Below are positions 13,584 through 23,900 of a DNA stretch of 42,758 nucleotides, piece by piece; the first letter of the stretch is position 1, and the number at the start of each line of letters is the position of its first letter. Below the pieces are notes generated by a model. The model was not told where the DNA came from, ran no database searches, and saw only the letters and a program-made list of their open reading frames with translations. A program made the position numbers and the translations under genes. The stretch lies in IMG/VR virus record IMGVR_UViG_3300037847_004763, positions 1 to 42,758 of that record; one strand, given 5' to 3'. This DNA is from a virus.

Positions 13584-14048
13584 TTAGGAAGGCTCAGTGG
13601 GCCAAACAACGTTCCAGGGGAAACCGCTTTGTTCTGGTACAGCGCGAAGCTGCTGGCGGTAAGTTGCCCATGCCGTTTTGTCGGCATCAGAAAGCGGGCT
13701 ATCGAGAAGCTGCGTCCAATCGCAATCAGCTAAGCGCTGGTTCCGCAGAGCACGCACTTCATCTGACTTATCAGCTAGGCGTTCTGCAATTTCTTCTGCG
13801 CTGGCTGCTGTGACTTCCCAAGTCATCAGCCATTGGCCGCTGTCAAGCGTTGGGTCAACTTGATTGCAGTCCTGATTTGCCGGGTTGTATTCCGGTTTCG
13901 GCTGGTCAACAACAGGGAAAACGTTCCAGTTTGCAAGCAACTCGTTTGATGGGTTGCGTGGAAAGCTGGTGTTGGGGTTGTCTCGTCTCAGGTCGCCGAT
14001 TGAGTAGGGAAAAGTCTCGACGGTCTGATTGGGGGCAAGAACGTACAT
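13584..14048 (-). CDS. Tail fibre assembly chaperone-like protein
   Basis: 154 residues. The C-terminal half has RNQRLADCDWTQLLDSPLSDADKTAWATYRQ and then VPEQSGFPWNVVWP; this RDxxLxxCDWTQLxD...KxxWAxYRQxLRxxPxQxGFPxxVxWP pattern is the phage tail assembly chaperone family (Pfam PF16778 type). The N-terminal half (residues 1-60) is a fibre-associated region rich in Pro and Asn. It follows the receptor-binding genes, as expected for a factor helping fibre trimerisation or attachment. It may equally remain in the particle. Confidence 0.8.
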   Translation of the reverse strand: MYVLAPNQTVETFPYSIGDLRRDNPNTSFPRNPSNELLANWNVFPVVDQPKPEYNPANQDCNQVDPTLDSGQWLMTWEVTAASAEEIAERLADKSDEVRALRNQRLADCDWTQLLDSPLSDADKTAWATYRQQLRAVPEQSGFPWNVVWPTEPS

Positions 14049-14080
14049 GATCGCTGCGGAGATAGCTTCAGTCTAGGTCG

Positions 14081-14743
14081 CTATAAAGCAACCTTACGGA
14101 ATGGGCGGACTACCATGCCACTTGAAGTTGTTTTAGTCTCTGGATAATCTTCACCAGTTCGAAACCTTACATACATTGCAGTGTATGTAAAAGGGGAAGA
14201 GAATTGTGTAGAACTCCAATAGTACTTACTAGCACCGGCCCTAAAAGCCTCGTCTCCACCTGTTTGAAAAGCAGTTACTGATGTTTGAGCAGGGTTGCTG
14301 GTTGTGTAGTTGCTAGTTCTCGCGGGAACTGAATAATCGTTTATGCCGTCACTGGTGTGGTTGTTTTGAGTGCCTGGTTTTAAATTGTAGTAGGCAATGT
14401 TAAGTTCTTCAACTGCAGGTAAGTACCAATCGGTGTAGCCGCCGCCAGTGTAGTCAACGCAGTATTTTGCTGCAGGGTGATCAGTATCATTCATGTTGGC
14501 AGTATTTGCAGCGCCGTCATAAACACTTGACGTACCACTTGTAGAACTAGCGGTTGTTTTGAATTGGATAGTAAGAGACTCATCGTCTCGTGGTGCAACA
14601 ATCAAAGCATGAGTGGCAACACTATTCGCGGTGTGGCTAATTAAACCAGCGTAAAAGCCGCCTTGAAGTGCTCCGCCAATCGCTGGCAACACAAGACCGC
14701 TATCAGAAGCAGCCATAAACATGCGGAAAGAATTGGGATCCAT
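14081..14743 (-). CDS. Lectin-like (DUF1566-type) tail adhesin, candidate receptor-binding protein
   Basis: 220 residues. DWYLPAVEELNIAYYNL, then ASKYYWSSTQFSS, then YVRFRTGEDYP and MVVRPFRKV at the end are the signature of the DUF1566/FGE-like C-type-lectin fold (xWRLPxxxEL...YWSST...VRxVR), used by bacterial and phage surface adhesins. The N-terminus has a hydrophobic Gly-rich stretch (LVLPAIGGALQGGFYAGLI). It sits between the fibre and fibre chaperone genes, so it likely caps the fibre and contacts the host. No reverse transcriptase or template repeat is nearby, so diversification of the lectin domain is not indicated here. Confidence 0.7.
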   Translation of the reverse strand: MDPNSFRMFMAASDSGLVLPAIGGALQGGFYAGLISHTANSVATHALIVAPRDDESLTIQFKTTASSTSGTSSVYDGAANTANMNDTDHPAAKYCVDYTGGGYTDWYLPAVEELNIAYYNLKPGTQNNHTSDGINDYSVPARTSNYTTSNPAQTSVTAFQTGGDEAFRAGASKYYWSSTQFSSPFTYTAMYVRFRTGEDYPETKTTSSGMVVRPFRKVAL

Positions 14744-14758
14744 GCTGTTACCTCCTAA

Positions 14759-16387
14759 TCAGTTGCTGTAATCAACAAGGGCTGCACCACGGAATGTAGT
14801 GCCTCCATTGGAAGTGGCAAACATAAATAAATGTGTGCGGGCATCTGTAATTTCCGGGGCGGTCTGGCCTGCATCATTATTCCAATAAACGGAATTGGGC
14901 CAATTGATTGCAGTATTAGTGCCAGTACACGTCACTTGAAGGGTAAAAGAATAGGCACGCGAGGATGGTACGTTGCTGAATGTAAAAGTCTGAGTAGAGC
15001 TTATTGATTTTGTGAAGTAATTACCAGTAGAGCAGTCAATATCAAGTGCGCTAACGGCTTCGACGTTTGAGACGTATGTACCGTCTACATCCAGTCCTGC
15101 GCAGTCAACTTCACCGGTAATATCTACATCACCAGTCGATGAAATTGTTAGCCGCGTTGTCCCGTCAGTATCAAACGACAGCGAGTCGGTGCTGTGAGCA
15201 TACGTAATACGACCAGCGTCACTAACAACTGCGTCACCAAAAAAGATGAAGTTTCTGGCACTCTCTCCATCAATTTTTTGGCGAATAACTGTGTCATCAC
15301 TAGCACCAGTACCGAGGTTACGTAGCTGCAGCGTTGCATCTGTTCCTGTTGTGGTTCGGATGTCAACAGGATATGAAGGCGAGGTTGTGCCGATACCGAG
15401 TTCGCCAGCAATAGTGGCGTCATTAGATATAACAGCATTAGTAATGTATGCAGTATTTGTCGTGAGAAAATCTGCAGTTACGCCACTAGCGAACGTGGCA
15501 GATCCATCTGCAAGGATTTCACTATTTACAGTTCCATTTAGTTTTCCCTGATAGACGGCAAACCCACCAGCGGTAGTATTTGCACTAAATAATTGTGCAT
15601 ATACTTGTTGATCAGTGGTGACGCTGCCGTCAAACGTAGCAGCACCATCACTGGCAATACGCAGTCTTTCGGTATAACTGCTGCCGTTGTAAGTGCGGAA
15701 AATATGGCTTCCACCGCCCGTATTATTTCTAGCGTCGTAGTAAGTGCCTGCTCCCATTTGACGGAAACGGGAAAATTGATTGGTCCCATCAGCGTCTTGA
15801 AGTCTGATTTCAGGATTAGCGTCTGAAATATGCAGATTTGTTGACGGGTTATTCGTTCCGATGCCAACGTCACCTGCAAAATAGCCGTCACCCGTCGCAC
15901 CAAAAAACCTGATGTTGTTTGTGCCTGAGGAATCATCTAGGTAGATGTTTCCACTGTCGCTCGCATCTTTTGATATTTGGATGACGTTTTGCGTGCCGCT
16001 TACGTTTTTAACAAGTATTGCGTTCGTGCTGGAGTTAATTTCAAAATTTAGTGTGCCCGTTACGGTGTCGCCGTGGGCATTCACAAATTCGCCGGCCAAG
16101 CTGCGCCAAGCGCTACCGTCCCAAACCTTTAGATCGTAGTTACCGCCTGTTGTATCGAGCCATTGCTCGCCAACTGAGTTACCGGTTTCGCCGCCGGTTG
16201 CAGGAGTGCTGTTAGGTGCGGACGATCCAACGTGGACTGGCCCGACTTTCGTGATGGTTCCGGCAGCATCTTTAAAAAACAAGCCAGGGCTTGTTGCGTT
16301 CGTGTTTACTGCAATCTGCCCATCGGACATTGCACTGCCGGTGGGACGCTTATTTGCAGTATTGGAGCGCAGATTCTGCAGGGCCAT
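14759..16387 (-). CDS. Tail fibre protein (542 aa)
   Basis: The N-terminus MALQNLRSNTANKRPTGSAM, then GLFFKDAAGTITKVGPVHVG is the attachment module found in many marine Synechococcus phage fibres. The shaft carries repeats of the type GDVGIGTNNPSTNLHI and GELGIGTTSPSYPVDI (residues about 170 and 325), beta-rich and Thr/Ser/Asn/Asp-dominated. The C-terminal ~100 residues (YFTKSISSTQTFTFSNVPSS) form a separate beta domain. It probably trimerises along the shaft. It lies between the larger fibre gene and the lectin-like adhesin, suggesting a multi-protein host-recognition device. Confidence 0.85.
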   Translation of the reverse strand: MALQNLRSNTANKRPTGSAMSDGQIAVNTNATSPGLFFKDAAGTITKVGPVHVGSSAPNSTPATGGETGNSVGEQWLDTTGGNYDLKVWDGSAWRSLAGEFVNAHGDTVTGTLNFEINSSTNAILVKNVSGTQNVIQISKDASDSGNIYLDDSSGTNNIRFFGATGDGYFAGDVGIGTNNPSTNLHISDANPEIRLQDADGTNQFSRFRQMGAGTYYDARNNTGGGSHIFRTYNGSSYTERLRIASDGAATFDGSVTTDQQVYAQLFSANTTAGGFAVYQGKLNGTVNSEILADGSATFASGVTADFLTTNTAYITNAVISNDATIAGELGIGTTSPSYPVDIRTTTGTDATLQLRNLGTGASDDTVIRQKIDGESARNFIFFGDAVVSDAGRITYAHSTDSLSFDTDGTTRLTISSTGDVDITGEVDCAGLDVDGTYVSNVEAVSALDIDCSTGNYFTKSISSTQTFTFSNVPSSRAYSFTLQVTCTGTNTAINWPNSVYWNNDAGQTAPEITDARTHLFMFATSNGGTTFRGAALVDYSN

Positions 16388-16435
16388 TCCTTAACACCAG
16401 TTGCCTGGCCGGAAATTACTCTTGCATTCTAGTGA

Positions 16436-19111
16436 TCAGTATGTACCGTCATCCAGCTGGCTGGTTAGTGCAACCGTTCCAGTGGCGTTAGGCAGTGAGA
16501 TTGTGCGGTCGGCTGTTGGGTCGATAAGGGTAAGCGTGGTGTCATTAGTTGTACCTTCAAATACAAGGCTGCCGGTTGTGCCGACCAAAAGCTGGCCGGT
16601 GATCGTTCCACCGGAGCCGGAAAGTGCCGCATCAGCAATGTCCTTGACGGTTTTGATTGCGTTAGCCGTTGCAGCCAGCGTTGTTGATGTGGATGAAGTG
16701 CTGTCGCTCAGTTGAACAACACCTGCGGCTGATGTTGAGGCAGAAACGATTTTGCTGGCTGCGATTGCAGCAGAGCCGCTGATGTCAGCATTGACGATCG
16801 AACCAGCGGCAATCGACGTTACGCCGGCGTTGGTGATGCTGATGTCACCCGTAATTGCTACTGCGGTTGGGACGTTAGTAGCACTACCAATCAGCAGGTG
16901 AGCATCAGTTAAATCCTCTAGTTTTGTAAATGCAATTCCGGCACTAGCACTAACGTCGTCATTAGTGATTGTGCCGTCAGCAATCATCGTGCTGGTGACA
17001 GTGCCGGTGTCGCCGCTAGTGATGATCGTTCCACTCACATCGGGGAACGTCAGAGTGCGGTCAGCCGTTGGGTCGGCTACCGCCAGCGTTGTTTCGAACT
17101 CATCAGGTGTTGGACCTTCAAAAACCAATGAACCGGTATTACCGATCTCGAGGGTTCCGGTAATGGTGCTGGTACCTGCTTTAGATACTTTTTCGGTGTC
17201 TAGTTCTTGTAGTGCTGTTTGAACATTGGTGGATTGGATGCCGCCGTACGGCGTAAAACTGATGTTCGTTGCTTGCTGTGATGCAATAAAGCTCGAAACA
17301 TCGAGTAGTTCCCAAGTTGTCCCGTTAGACAGCAAAATGTCCGGCGGGTTTAGTGCTACAGCAGGTGCAGGAGCTGTTCCTGTACCTTGCTCACTGACGA
17401 CAACGTAGTACTGACTATTGGTTGATGCTGCAGCAGGAAGTGCAGAGCCAGCGGTCAAACCTGCGGCTTCGCCTGCGGTTGTTACTGAAGCAACAGTATT
17501 TGTTGAGGCGTCATACGTTCCAGAAAAAACAATTTCACCGCTGGTAATAGTGACGGGCTGCCAAGCATTACCGTCCCAGAGGTACAGATCGCGGTTGATC
17601 GCGTCAAAGAAAAACTCGCCTTTGAAGTACGCCTCGGGGAAAGTGACGACGCCTTCGCTAGAACCGGCGCCCGCAAACGTAACTGTTGATGAGTCGGCAA
17701 GTTTTTCGCCGGTGACAGAGTTATTGGCGATTCGTGCAGTATCTAGCGTTCCACTGGTGATCTTGGAGGTGTCAAGATTCGGAATGTCTGCCGCAACAAG
17801 GTTTAGTCCTGCGGTGACGATTCCTCGTGCGTTGACGGTGACTTTTGCGTGAGTTCCGGCGACAACACCGCTATTTGAGATTGAAAGTGCGCCAGCACTG
17901 TCGACTTCTAAACCACCAGAAGCTGGAGTACTTACACCGCCGATTGCAGATGGGGTGGCTTTTGGCAGGTCACTTGCAGCCAGGCCAGTGGTGCCTGTGA
18001 TTAGGCCGTTGCCGTCAAATGTAATACCGTTAGCCGTTGCACCGGTCAGTGTGTTGGTGATGCTGAGGGCGCCTGTTCCGCTAACGGTCAAGCCCGAGTC
18101 TGCGGCTGCGCTAACGGCACCAATGGTGGTTGTAGTTGCCACCGGCATGTCACTTGCAGTCAGTGCTGCGGTGCCAGTGACGTGGCCTTGGGCATCAAAT
18201 GTAATACCGTTAGACGTTCCAGGGGTGACGGCGTTAGTGTGGCCGATGTCCCCTGTGGTTTTGTCTAAGCCACGATCTAGGGATTCCGCTGGGATTTTTG
18301 CGGCTGTGACGGTGTTATTGCTGAGTTTTCCACCGTCGATACCGCTGCTGAGTTTGGCGTCGGTGACTGCCGCGTCAATGATGGAGTTTGTATTGACTGA
18401 GATGTCAGCCAGCTCACTTGCACCAACGGCGTTTGCCGCAATTTGAAGTGCAGTAATACTGTCGTTTTCTAGTTTTGCACCTGGAATAGATGCGTTGGCA
18501 AAGTTAGTTTTTGCGTAAGTAACTGCTCCGCTGGCGATTTGACTTGTGCCAACAGCTCCAGCGGTGATTGTTGTGGCGAAGGTGCCGGTGCCGCTACCTG
18601 TAACCGGACCAGTCAGGATGATGACTTGGTCGCCAGTGTTGGTGCCGGAGCTTGTGCCGCTAAAAGTGCCGTCTTGGGTGGCAAGCGTTCCAAGGCCAAG
18701 GGTGACTCGTTGCGCTGCTGCATCAATGTCGTCAAGCAGTGCGCGACCTGCTGCGGTGCAGGGGATTTCTTCTACATCGCCGCTACCTGCACTGGAACGT
18801 CCCAGCAGGATGTCGGTGTTTACGTTTTGAAATTTTGCAAAAGTGATTGCGTCGGCGGCAACCTTAATTTCTGTTACTGATAGATCAACAAGTTCAGTAG
18901 TGCCGACACTGCCAGCGCTGATGGTGCTGCCTGAAATTTTTGCCGCTGGAATAGTGGCATCGTCTACTAGGTCAAAACCGCCTTCAAGAAAATCTTTGAC
19001 GGTAATCTTTTTTGTCTCTGCTGCTGATAAATCAGCAACGGCCACTGGATCAGTGCCCTGCAGCGAGGTTCCAGCCAGTGCAGGCAGATTAGAAATCTCA
19101 AGATCTGGCAA
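16436..19111 (-). CDS. Long repetitive tail fibre protein (891 aa)
   Basis: Low-complexity, beta-rich, dominated by Ala, Thr, Ser, Gly, Val and Asp. At least three internal repeats are visible in the middle: NGITFDAQGHVTGTAALTAS, NGITFDGNGLITGTTGLAAS and ARGIVTAGLNLVAADIP, each followed by (A/T)IG(A/G)VS-like strands. In the C-terminal part, VFEGPTPDEFETTLAV and VFEGTTNDTTLTLIDP repeat, each followed by PTADRT(L/I). The N-terminus MPDLEISNLPALAGTSLQGT is a common fibre-to-tip linkage in phages. It is probably the main side or central fibre. Repeats like these are prone to recombination and length change. Confidence 0.88.
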   Translation of the reverse strand: MPDLEISNLPALAGTSLQGTDPVAVADLSAAETKKITVKDFLEGGFDLVDDATIPAAKISGSTISAGSVGTTELVDLSVTEIKVAADAITFAKFQNVNTDILLGRSSAGSGDVEEIPCTAAGRALLDDIDAAAQRVTLGLGTLATQDGTFSGTSSGTNTGDQVIILTGPVTGSGTGTFATTITAGAVGTSQIASGAVTYAKTNFANASIPGAKLENDSITALQIAANAVGASELADISVNTNSIIDAAVTDAKLSSGIDGGKLSNNTVTAAKIPAESLDRGLDKTTGDIGHTNAVTPGTSNGITFDAQGHVTGTAALTASDMPVATTTTIGAVSAAADSGLTVSGTGALSITNTLTGATANGITFDGNGLITGTTGLAASDLPKATPSAIGGVSTPASGGLEVDSAGALSISNSGVVAGTHAKVTVNARGIVTAGLNLVAADIPNLDTSKITSGTLDTARIANNSVTGEKLADSSTVTFAGAGSSEGVVTFPEAYFKGEFFFDAINRDLYLWDGNAWQPVTITSGEIVFSGTYDASTNTVASVTTAGEAAGLTAGSALPAAASTNSQYYVVVSEQGTGTAPAPAVALNPPDILLSNGTTWELLDVSSFIASQQATNISFTPYGGIQSTNVQTALQELDTEKVSKAGTSTITGTLEIGNTGSLVFEGPTPDEFETTLAVADPTADRTLTFPDVSGTIITSGDTGTVTSTMIADGTITNDDVSASAGIAFTKLEDLTDAHLLIGSATNVPTAVAITGDISITNAGVTSIAAGSIVNADISGSAAIAASKIVSASTSAAGVVQLSDSTSSTSTTLAATANAIKTVKDIADAALSGSGGTITGQLLVGTTGSLVFEGTTNDTTLTLIDPTADRTISLPNATGTVALTSQLDDGTY

Positions 19112-19151
19112 GGTTTTGCCCCCTCAAGCTGTAGAGCTGTATAGGTGTATT

Positions 19152-20012
19152 CTAATCTTCCAAAAGTAAGCGGCTTCCGTCCTCTTGTAGCAAGAAATCG
19201 CCGCTCTCTTGTAGCAAATAAGCAGGCGGTTTGCCTTGCTTCAGCACAATTTGCTCAGAGGTGACGAAGTCAACCCGCGTTTCGATGGCGCGGTCGTTTG
19301 ATACCGAAACAGCGACGTTGGTGATAACGCACTTGGTTTCGTACCAGACGCTTTCAGGTTGCTCTGGTGTTCCGGCAAAGATGAAAAAGCGGCCGTGGAA
19401 ATCTGCGCCTTGCTGCACACGAACCACCAGACGTGCCAGGTAAGACGGGAACTCTGCGGTAGTTGCGCCGTAACCGCTGCCGGCGATTAAGCCGTTACTT
19501 TCCCACAGGCAGTTGAGGGTTCCTTGGCCGGAAATCAAACCTTTTTCGTACTGGTCGCGGAACTCGTTGCCGAGGGCTGTGAGGTCTACGGTGTCGCGAC
19601 TGGTGGTTATTTCGAAGTCGCGAATCCGCGCCATGAAGCGGTAGCGATCGTTTTTGGTTTGGAGTGTGATGTTTTGGGCTGCGCTTGGTGCGACTAACTG
19701 AACAGCGTCGCTTTGCTGACCAGACAGCGAGGCATCAAATCTTTCAAACAGGCGGATGCCGCCTGCATCATCAATGTGGATATACCACGTTCCATCCGGG
19801 TAGCTGTGGTCAGATACGAGTTCTAGTGTTGAGCCGTCAGTAGTGGCGATTTCTACGCGATCGCCTGTAACTAAAGACGAGATATTGAAGTCTACGGAAA
19901 AGCGCCGCCTTGATACGTTGACATCACTGGGGTCCAGTGTTGTCGCGATTGGGGAATCTGTTGAGTCGCGATCTAACTCAACGGAACCCGTGTATCCAAG
20001 GTAAACCGACAT
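19152..20012 (-). CDS. Tail tip or baseplate hub-like protein (286 aa)
   Basis: Beta-rich. A central segment DRYRFMARIRDFEITTSRDT followed by DLTALGNEFRDQYEKGLISG is tail-tube-like (same plan as 20012-20467 and the tube protein at 29690). The C-terminus carries two near-copies, YLLQESGDFLLQEDGSRLLL, a tag seen at the ends of many phage tip proteins. It probably forms a ring connecting tip and fibres. Its start overlaps the stop of the upstream gene by one base. Confidence 0.6.
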   Translation of the reverse strand: MSVYLGYTGSVELDRDSTDSPIATTLDPSDVNVSRRRFSVDFNISSLVTGDRVEIATTDGSTLELVSDHSYPDGTWYIHIDDAGGIRLFERFDASLSGQQSDAVQLVAPSAAQNITLQTKNDRYRFMARIRDFEITTSRDTVDLTALGNEFRDQYEKGLISGQGTLNCLWESNGLIAGSGYGATTAEFPSYLARLVVRVQQGADFHGRFFIFAGTPEQPESVWYETKCVITNVAVSVSNDRAIETRVDFVTSEQIVLKQGKPPAYLLQESGDFLLQEDGSRLLLED

Positions 20013-20467
20013 CAGACAAGTGTGCTTTGAATAGCTCTTCCGCTAACTTCGAATGAAACGTCTACAGACATAACTTCGCCGACTGCCATGTTCATGCTGA
20101 CGCCTGTAATCCAGGCATAAACCTCGATGTATTTGTTGGCGTCTGCGTGGAGCTTAAAAGTAACGCTCGCTGATTGTTGCGGGGTAATAGGATCTACTCC
20201 GTCGTCAATGCCGGAGCCACCAGTTTTGATAATGTTGTCGATAAATTTACTGGCGTCTGACGTTCCGCCACCAGTGCCAGTGGTGTAATAAAAAACGCGG
20301 CAGCTTCCGCTCATGCTGCGAACACCGTTAACCAGTGTTCGGTCAGTATCTTCAAGGCTGGTTGTTTCCAGCACGGCTTGTGACGCATTCAGCGACCAGT
20401 TTTGGACCTTGCCAATTTTGTCAGGCCCTAGGTATAGCTGACCGTCAAGACCGCTGTAAAACGCCAT
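20012..20467 (-). CDS. Tail tube-like minor tail protein (151 aa)
   Basis: MAFYSGLDGQLYLGPDKIGK, VQNWSLNASQAVLETTSLED, then ITGVSMNMAVGEVMSVDVSF: the strand, loop and strand pattern of the tail-tube fold family, including the TTSLEDTDRTL loop similar to tube proteins (DxTxxxGxxxQ). Much shorter than the main tube protein at 29690-30460. Together with 19152-20012 it suggests duplicated tube-fold proteins making the distal tail rings. It is cotranscribed with the tip genes. Confidence 0.6.
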   Translation of the reverse strand: MAFYSGLDGQLYLGPDKIGKVQNWSLNASQAVLETTSLEDTDRTLVNGVRSMSGSCRVFYYTTGTGGGTSDASKFIDNIIKTGGSGIDDGVDPITPQQSASVTFKLHADANKYIEVYAWITGVSMNMAVGEVMSVDVSFEVSGRAIQSTLV

Positions 20468-20483
20468 GATGCGTCACTTTACG

Positions 20484-20903
20484 TTAGTCGTATCCTACCC
20501 CTTCTAAATAACCGATAAATGTACACGTAACCGTGCTTACTCCGGGATAAACGCTCTGCACGCTTGGCGGATTTGAGTAGCGCCACTTGGTTGCAGTTCC
20601 TTGTTGGCTCATTTCTTGCGCTAGGCCCGTACTTGTTACACCGGCCATCGGACCAGACGTGCTGCTGATAATGAAAGTGGCGTTGTTGTAATCCCCATTT
20701 ACCGACGCGTAGTGCTGCACAATTTGTAGTGCTTCAGCGTCACTGATGTTTCTGAAGGTCAGCTGTAGGCGGTGGCCGACTTGGTTTGCACCAAAGCGGA
20801 CAATCGACCTCGCTCCATTCAGTGCTAGAAACTCGGTCTCTGGGTATTCGCCTGGGGAATAGGACCGGCTGCTGGGAGTAATACTTGGGAATGCCGCTGC
20901 CAT
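20484..20903 (-). CDS. Minor tail protein (139 aa)
   Basis: MAAAFPSITPSSRSYSPGEY, then ALNGARSIVRFGANQVGHRL and FRNISDAEALQIVQHYASVN. This layout matches a minor tail family found beside tip proteins in cyanophages, where it is annotated only as a structural protein. It is beta-rich with one helix and no catalytic residues. Its ATG abuts the stop of the tip gene (20903), giving coupled translation. The role is inferred from position. Confidence 0.6.
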   Translation of the reverse strand: MAAAFPSITPSSRSYSPGEYPETEFLALNGARSIVRFGANQVGHRLQLTFRNISDAEALQIVQHYASVNGDYNNATFIISSTSGPMAGVTSTGLAQEMSQQGTATKWRYSNPPSVQSVYPGVSTVTCTFIGYLEGVGYD

Positions 20904-23900
20904 CAGCCTGTTTCCTCTCTGAAATCATCTATACCCCAATCTAAAACTGCTAACGAACCTGAGCTTGTGCGTGGTACGTAGCTTCCGGCTACTTCGATAA
21001 GACCGTCTTCGCCGTAAGTAATGCTTTCGGCTTTATACGTGCGGCGCACTGGATTTGATTGCGGGTCTCGTGTAAACACAGAGCCGTGAGCAAAACTCTC
21101 CCGTACCACTCCATCCGTAACGTTGATTGTGTCTGTGTATAAAGCATCCGTTCCAGGCTTCCAGTAAACGATGTCTAGGCTGCCGTTCTCAATGTCGACG
21201 CCGTTGATGTAGCCGTTTTTGTCGATGGAGCCGTTTCTCAGGCGTTCACCCGAATCCGTTCCAGTCGTTGGGTGAGAAACGGTGGTGACGAGATCGAAGT
21301 AGTCACCTGGTTCGAGGGTTAATGCGGACTGTGGTGTGGTCTCAAATTTCACGCCGTGATCCACAAGGGTTCTAGTTTTCAAGGCGTACTTGGCAAACTT
21401 CGCTGCGTGCTCTTGGCTTGTGCAGAACTGAGACATGTCAAAAGTCTCTTCAGGGTCATCTTCACTGCCGCCTGCGTGTCTTTCGAGCCGTACCACCAGA
21501 ACACGTTTATCGGGAAAACCGTCAAGCTCGTCTCTTCGCCAGATGCACACCGCTTTAAACGGTTGGCGCTCTTCCGGTGACAGGAAGCTTGTTTGCAGAC
21601 CTCTGATGTTTCCGTCGGTGAACAGAGTTTTGATTTCGCCGCCTATGTCTTTTGTGTAGTCAATTTCGCCGCTGTTCTTGAATGGAACGTCAGGATAAAG
21701 GCTGAACTTGCCGCCTTTAACGATAAAGCTCAACATGCAGAAGGCTGACTGTTCAAAAATCCATTGACGGATGTTCAAGCGCTCTGCAATAACGCCATCC
21801 CAGTAGAAGTTGTTTGCGGTGCAGAACTTGGCGGCTTTAGCCATGCTCTCTCTATCTATTTGATTACTGGGGTCGCCTGAGCTACTTGTTAAAAACGCAC
21901 CAGCGCCGTATTTCGTGTTTGTAAGTAAGTCGTATGCGATGTCGGGGACTGTTGAGATCGTGCCAAAAGTTCTGTCGGCTTTAGTGCCGACAATCCCCTC
22001 GCGGAAAAATGCAGAAACTTGGCTAAAGGTTGACCACTCTTTGCCACTTGCAAGACGAAGCCCTGCGTAGGCTAAGTCTTCATATTGAGGCTCATTCACA
22101 TCGTCAACAATTTCGTTTAAATTAACGATTTCGTGTTCGGGTTGTTGTTGCGCTGATGTGTCTTCTGCGTCGTAAACCACATAGTCCTGGATAGCGTCAT
22201 TTACACGCAGGTTGTTTTGAGAAACGTCTTTATTGACAAAAATTTGAACGCTTACAGGATTGGTTTGCGAGCTAGTGAATGTAAGGTTGATAGTTTCACC
22301 GTCTCGATAACCCGTACCAGGATTTTTAATTGACCAGTGCGATGCGCCGTCAGGCCACTGGAATGTAAACAGCTCTAGACCGGTTCCGCTGCCTCCAGTA
22401 ATGTTGCCTCCGGCTACGCTAATTACCTCTTCAATGCTTGGCTTCTCTTGGAGAGTACGTCTTTCTCTAATAATTGATTTGAGGTTTGGTGACCCACCTA
22501 CGGTCTGAGTGCCAATGGTGTACTTGTAGTCACCATTAAAGACTACGTTGTTGTCTGACGAACCTACAGGATCGTTTGCGTCTCCCCAGTAAAAGTTGTT
22601 ATCTGTGCCAAAAACAGATGATACGTAGTATTCAGCGGCTACATCAAGCCGCTCTTCTGGCTCAACGTAGGTAATGTCTAAATTCGGTAAAAGGCCGTCG
22701 TTACCTACGCCCTCCGTAGCGCTAAAACTGAGTACGCCGCCTGTTTCAACAATGTTTGGTGGAAGCCCAAGAACCCACTCAAGGTTGCTGGATATAACTT
22801 GGTTTAATGTTATTGGGCGGCCAATTATTTGAACTTTTATTTGGCTACCGTCAGGTAAACTGCTGCCGTGAATTGTTGTTTTTTGCTCGCTATTTGAAAC
22901 GGCATCCAGCAAGTAAGCTTCAATTCCTTCATTACGAAAGTAAAGTTCTAAAGCTGCGCCGGAAACTGGGTAGAGGCGAAACTCGAATTCGCCATCAGGA
23001 TGGTTGACGCTAATTGTGTTGTATTGCGGCTCTGGCGTACGTCCCAAAACACAGAGCCACGCGGGGTATTGCCCATTGGTATTTAGGATTTGGGTAAAAT
23101 CTTTAGTCGTACCAGCGCGCCTGACCCCTAGGGAGAATACACTTATGCGCTTGTTGAAAAGCTGCATAGAGCCCAGCGAGAACTGGGTTCCGTCTTCTTG
23201 GAAGTCTTGAATTACGTCGTCGTCTACTCGGCTGTTGACATTCGCAAAACCGTTGATCCGTCGAAAAACGGTTGATTTAAGAAGAATGTCGGTGCGGTGG
23301 CATCGCCTGTTATTAGTGACCGTGCCGATTGCTGCGCGTTGGACTGTAGTTCTCGCACCAGGTTCGTCTGTGCCCTCGATAGGTCCACACATAACATTGC
23401 CGCCGGGTTCGACGACTCGGAAGTATGCCCGTACAGGGTTTGGAGATTCGGGGTACCACGGTGAATTGTCTTTTTGGTAGCAAACGCAAAGTGCATCGCC
23501 GATCATGTAACTATCACCGACCGCTAAAGCTGCATCGGCGTCATAACGTGTTCGGTCTTGCGCTTGAATAATATCTTGCGCTCCGTTGGATTCAAAAGTG
23601 TCGCCGGTGTATTTATTCGTTCCAATCACATACGTGATGATGTCTCCTTTTTGCACAACCCTTGGGTTTGGGTCAACATCGTAGCTTACGCCAGCTACGG
23701 TTTCGACGTGGCAGTAGCGGGGAAATTCCGCTGCAATTTTTCTGGCTTTTGCTCTGACTTCGTCTTTTGAGTCGCTGCTTGCATCGTCGTAAACAAGAGT
23801 TACTTGGTACGGAACTTTGTACCGCATACCGTTAGGCAGCGGTGAATAAAGGCCGAATTGCGCTTGTGTTGCAGGTGTTCGTGCGCCGCTAAATGAAGGA

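Noticed and set aside
14081-14743. Target protein of a diversity-generating retroelement
   Set aside because: The lectin-like fold fits, but no reverse transcriptase gene and no template/variable repeat pair are seen in the window.
19855-19866. GCGATCGC palindrome, the HIP1 site of cyanobacteria
   Set aside because: I see only an isolated full copy, so HIP1 is not enriched; the phage does not follow the HIP1 pattern of many cyanobacterial genomes.
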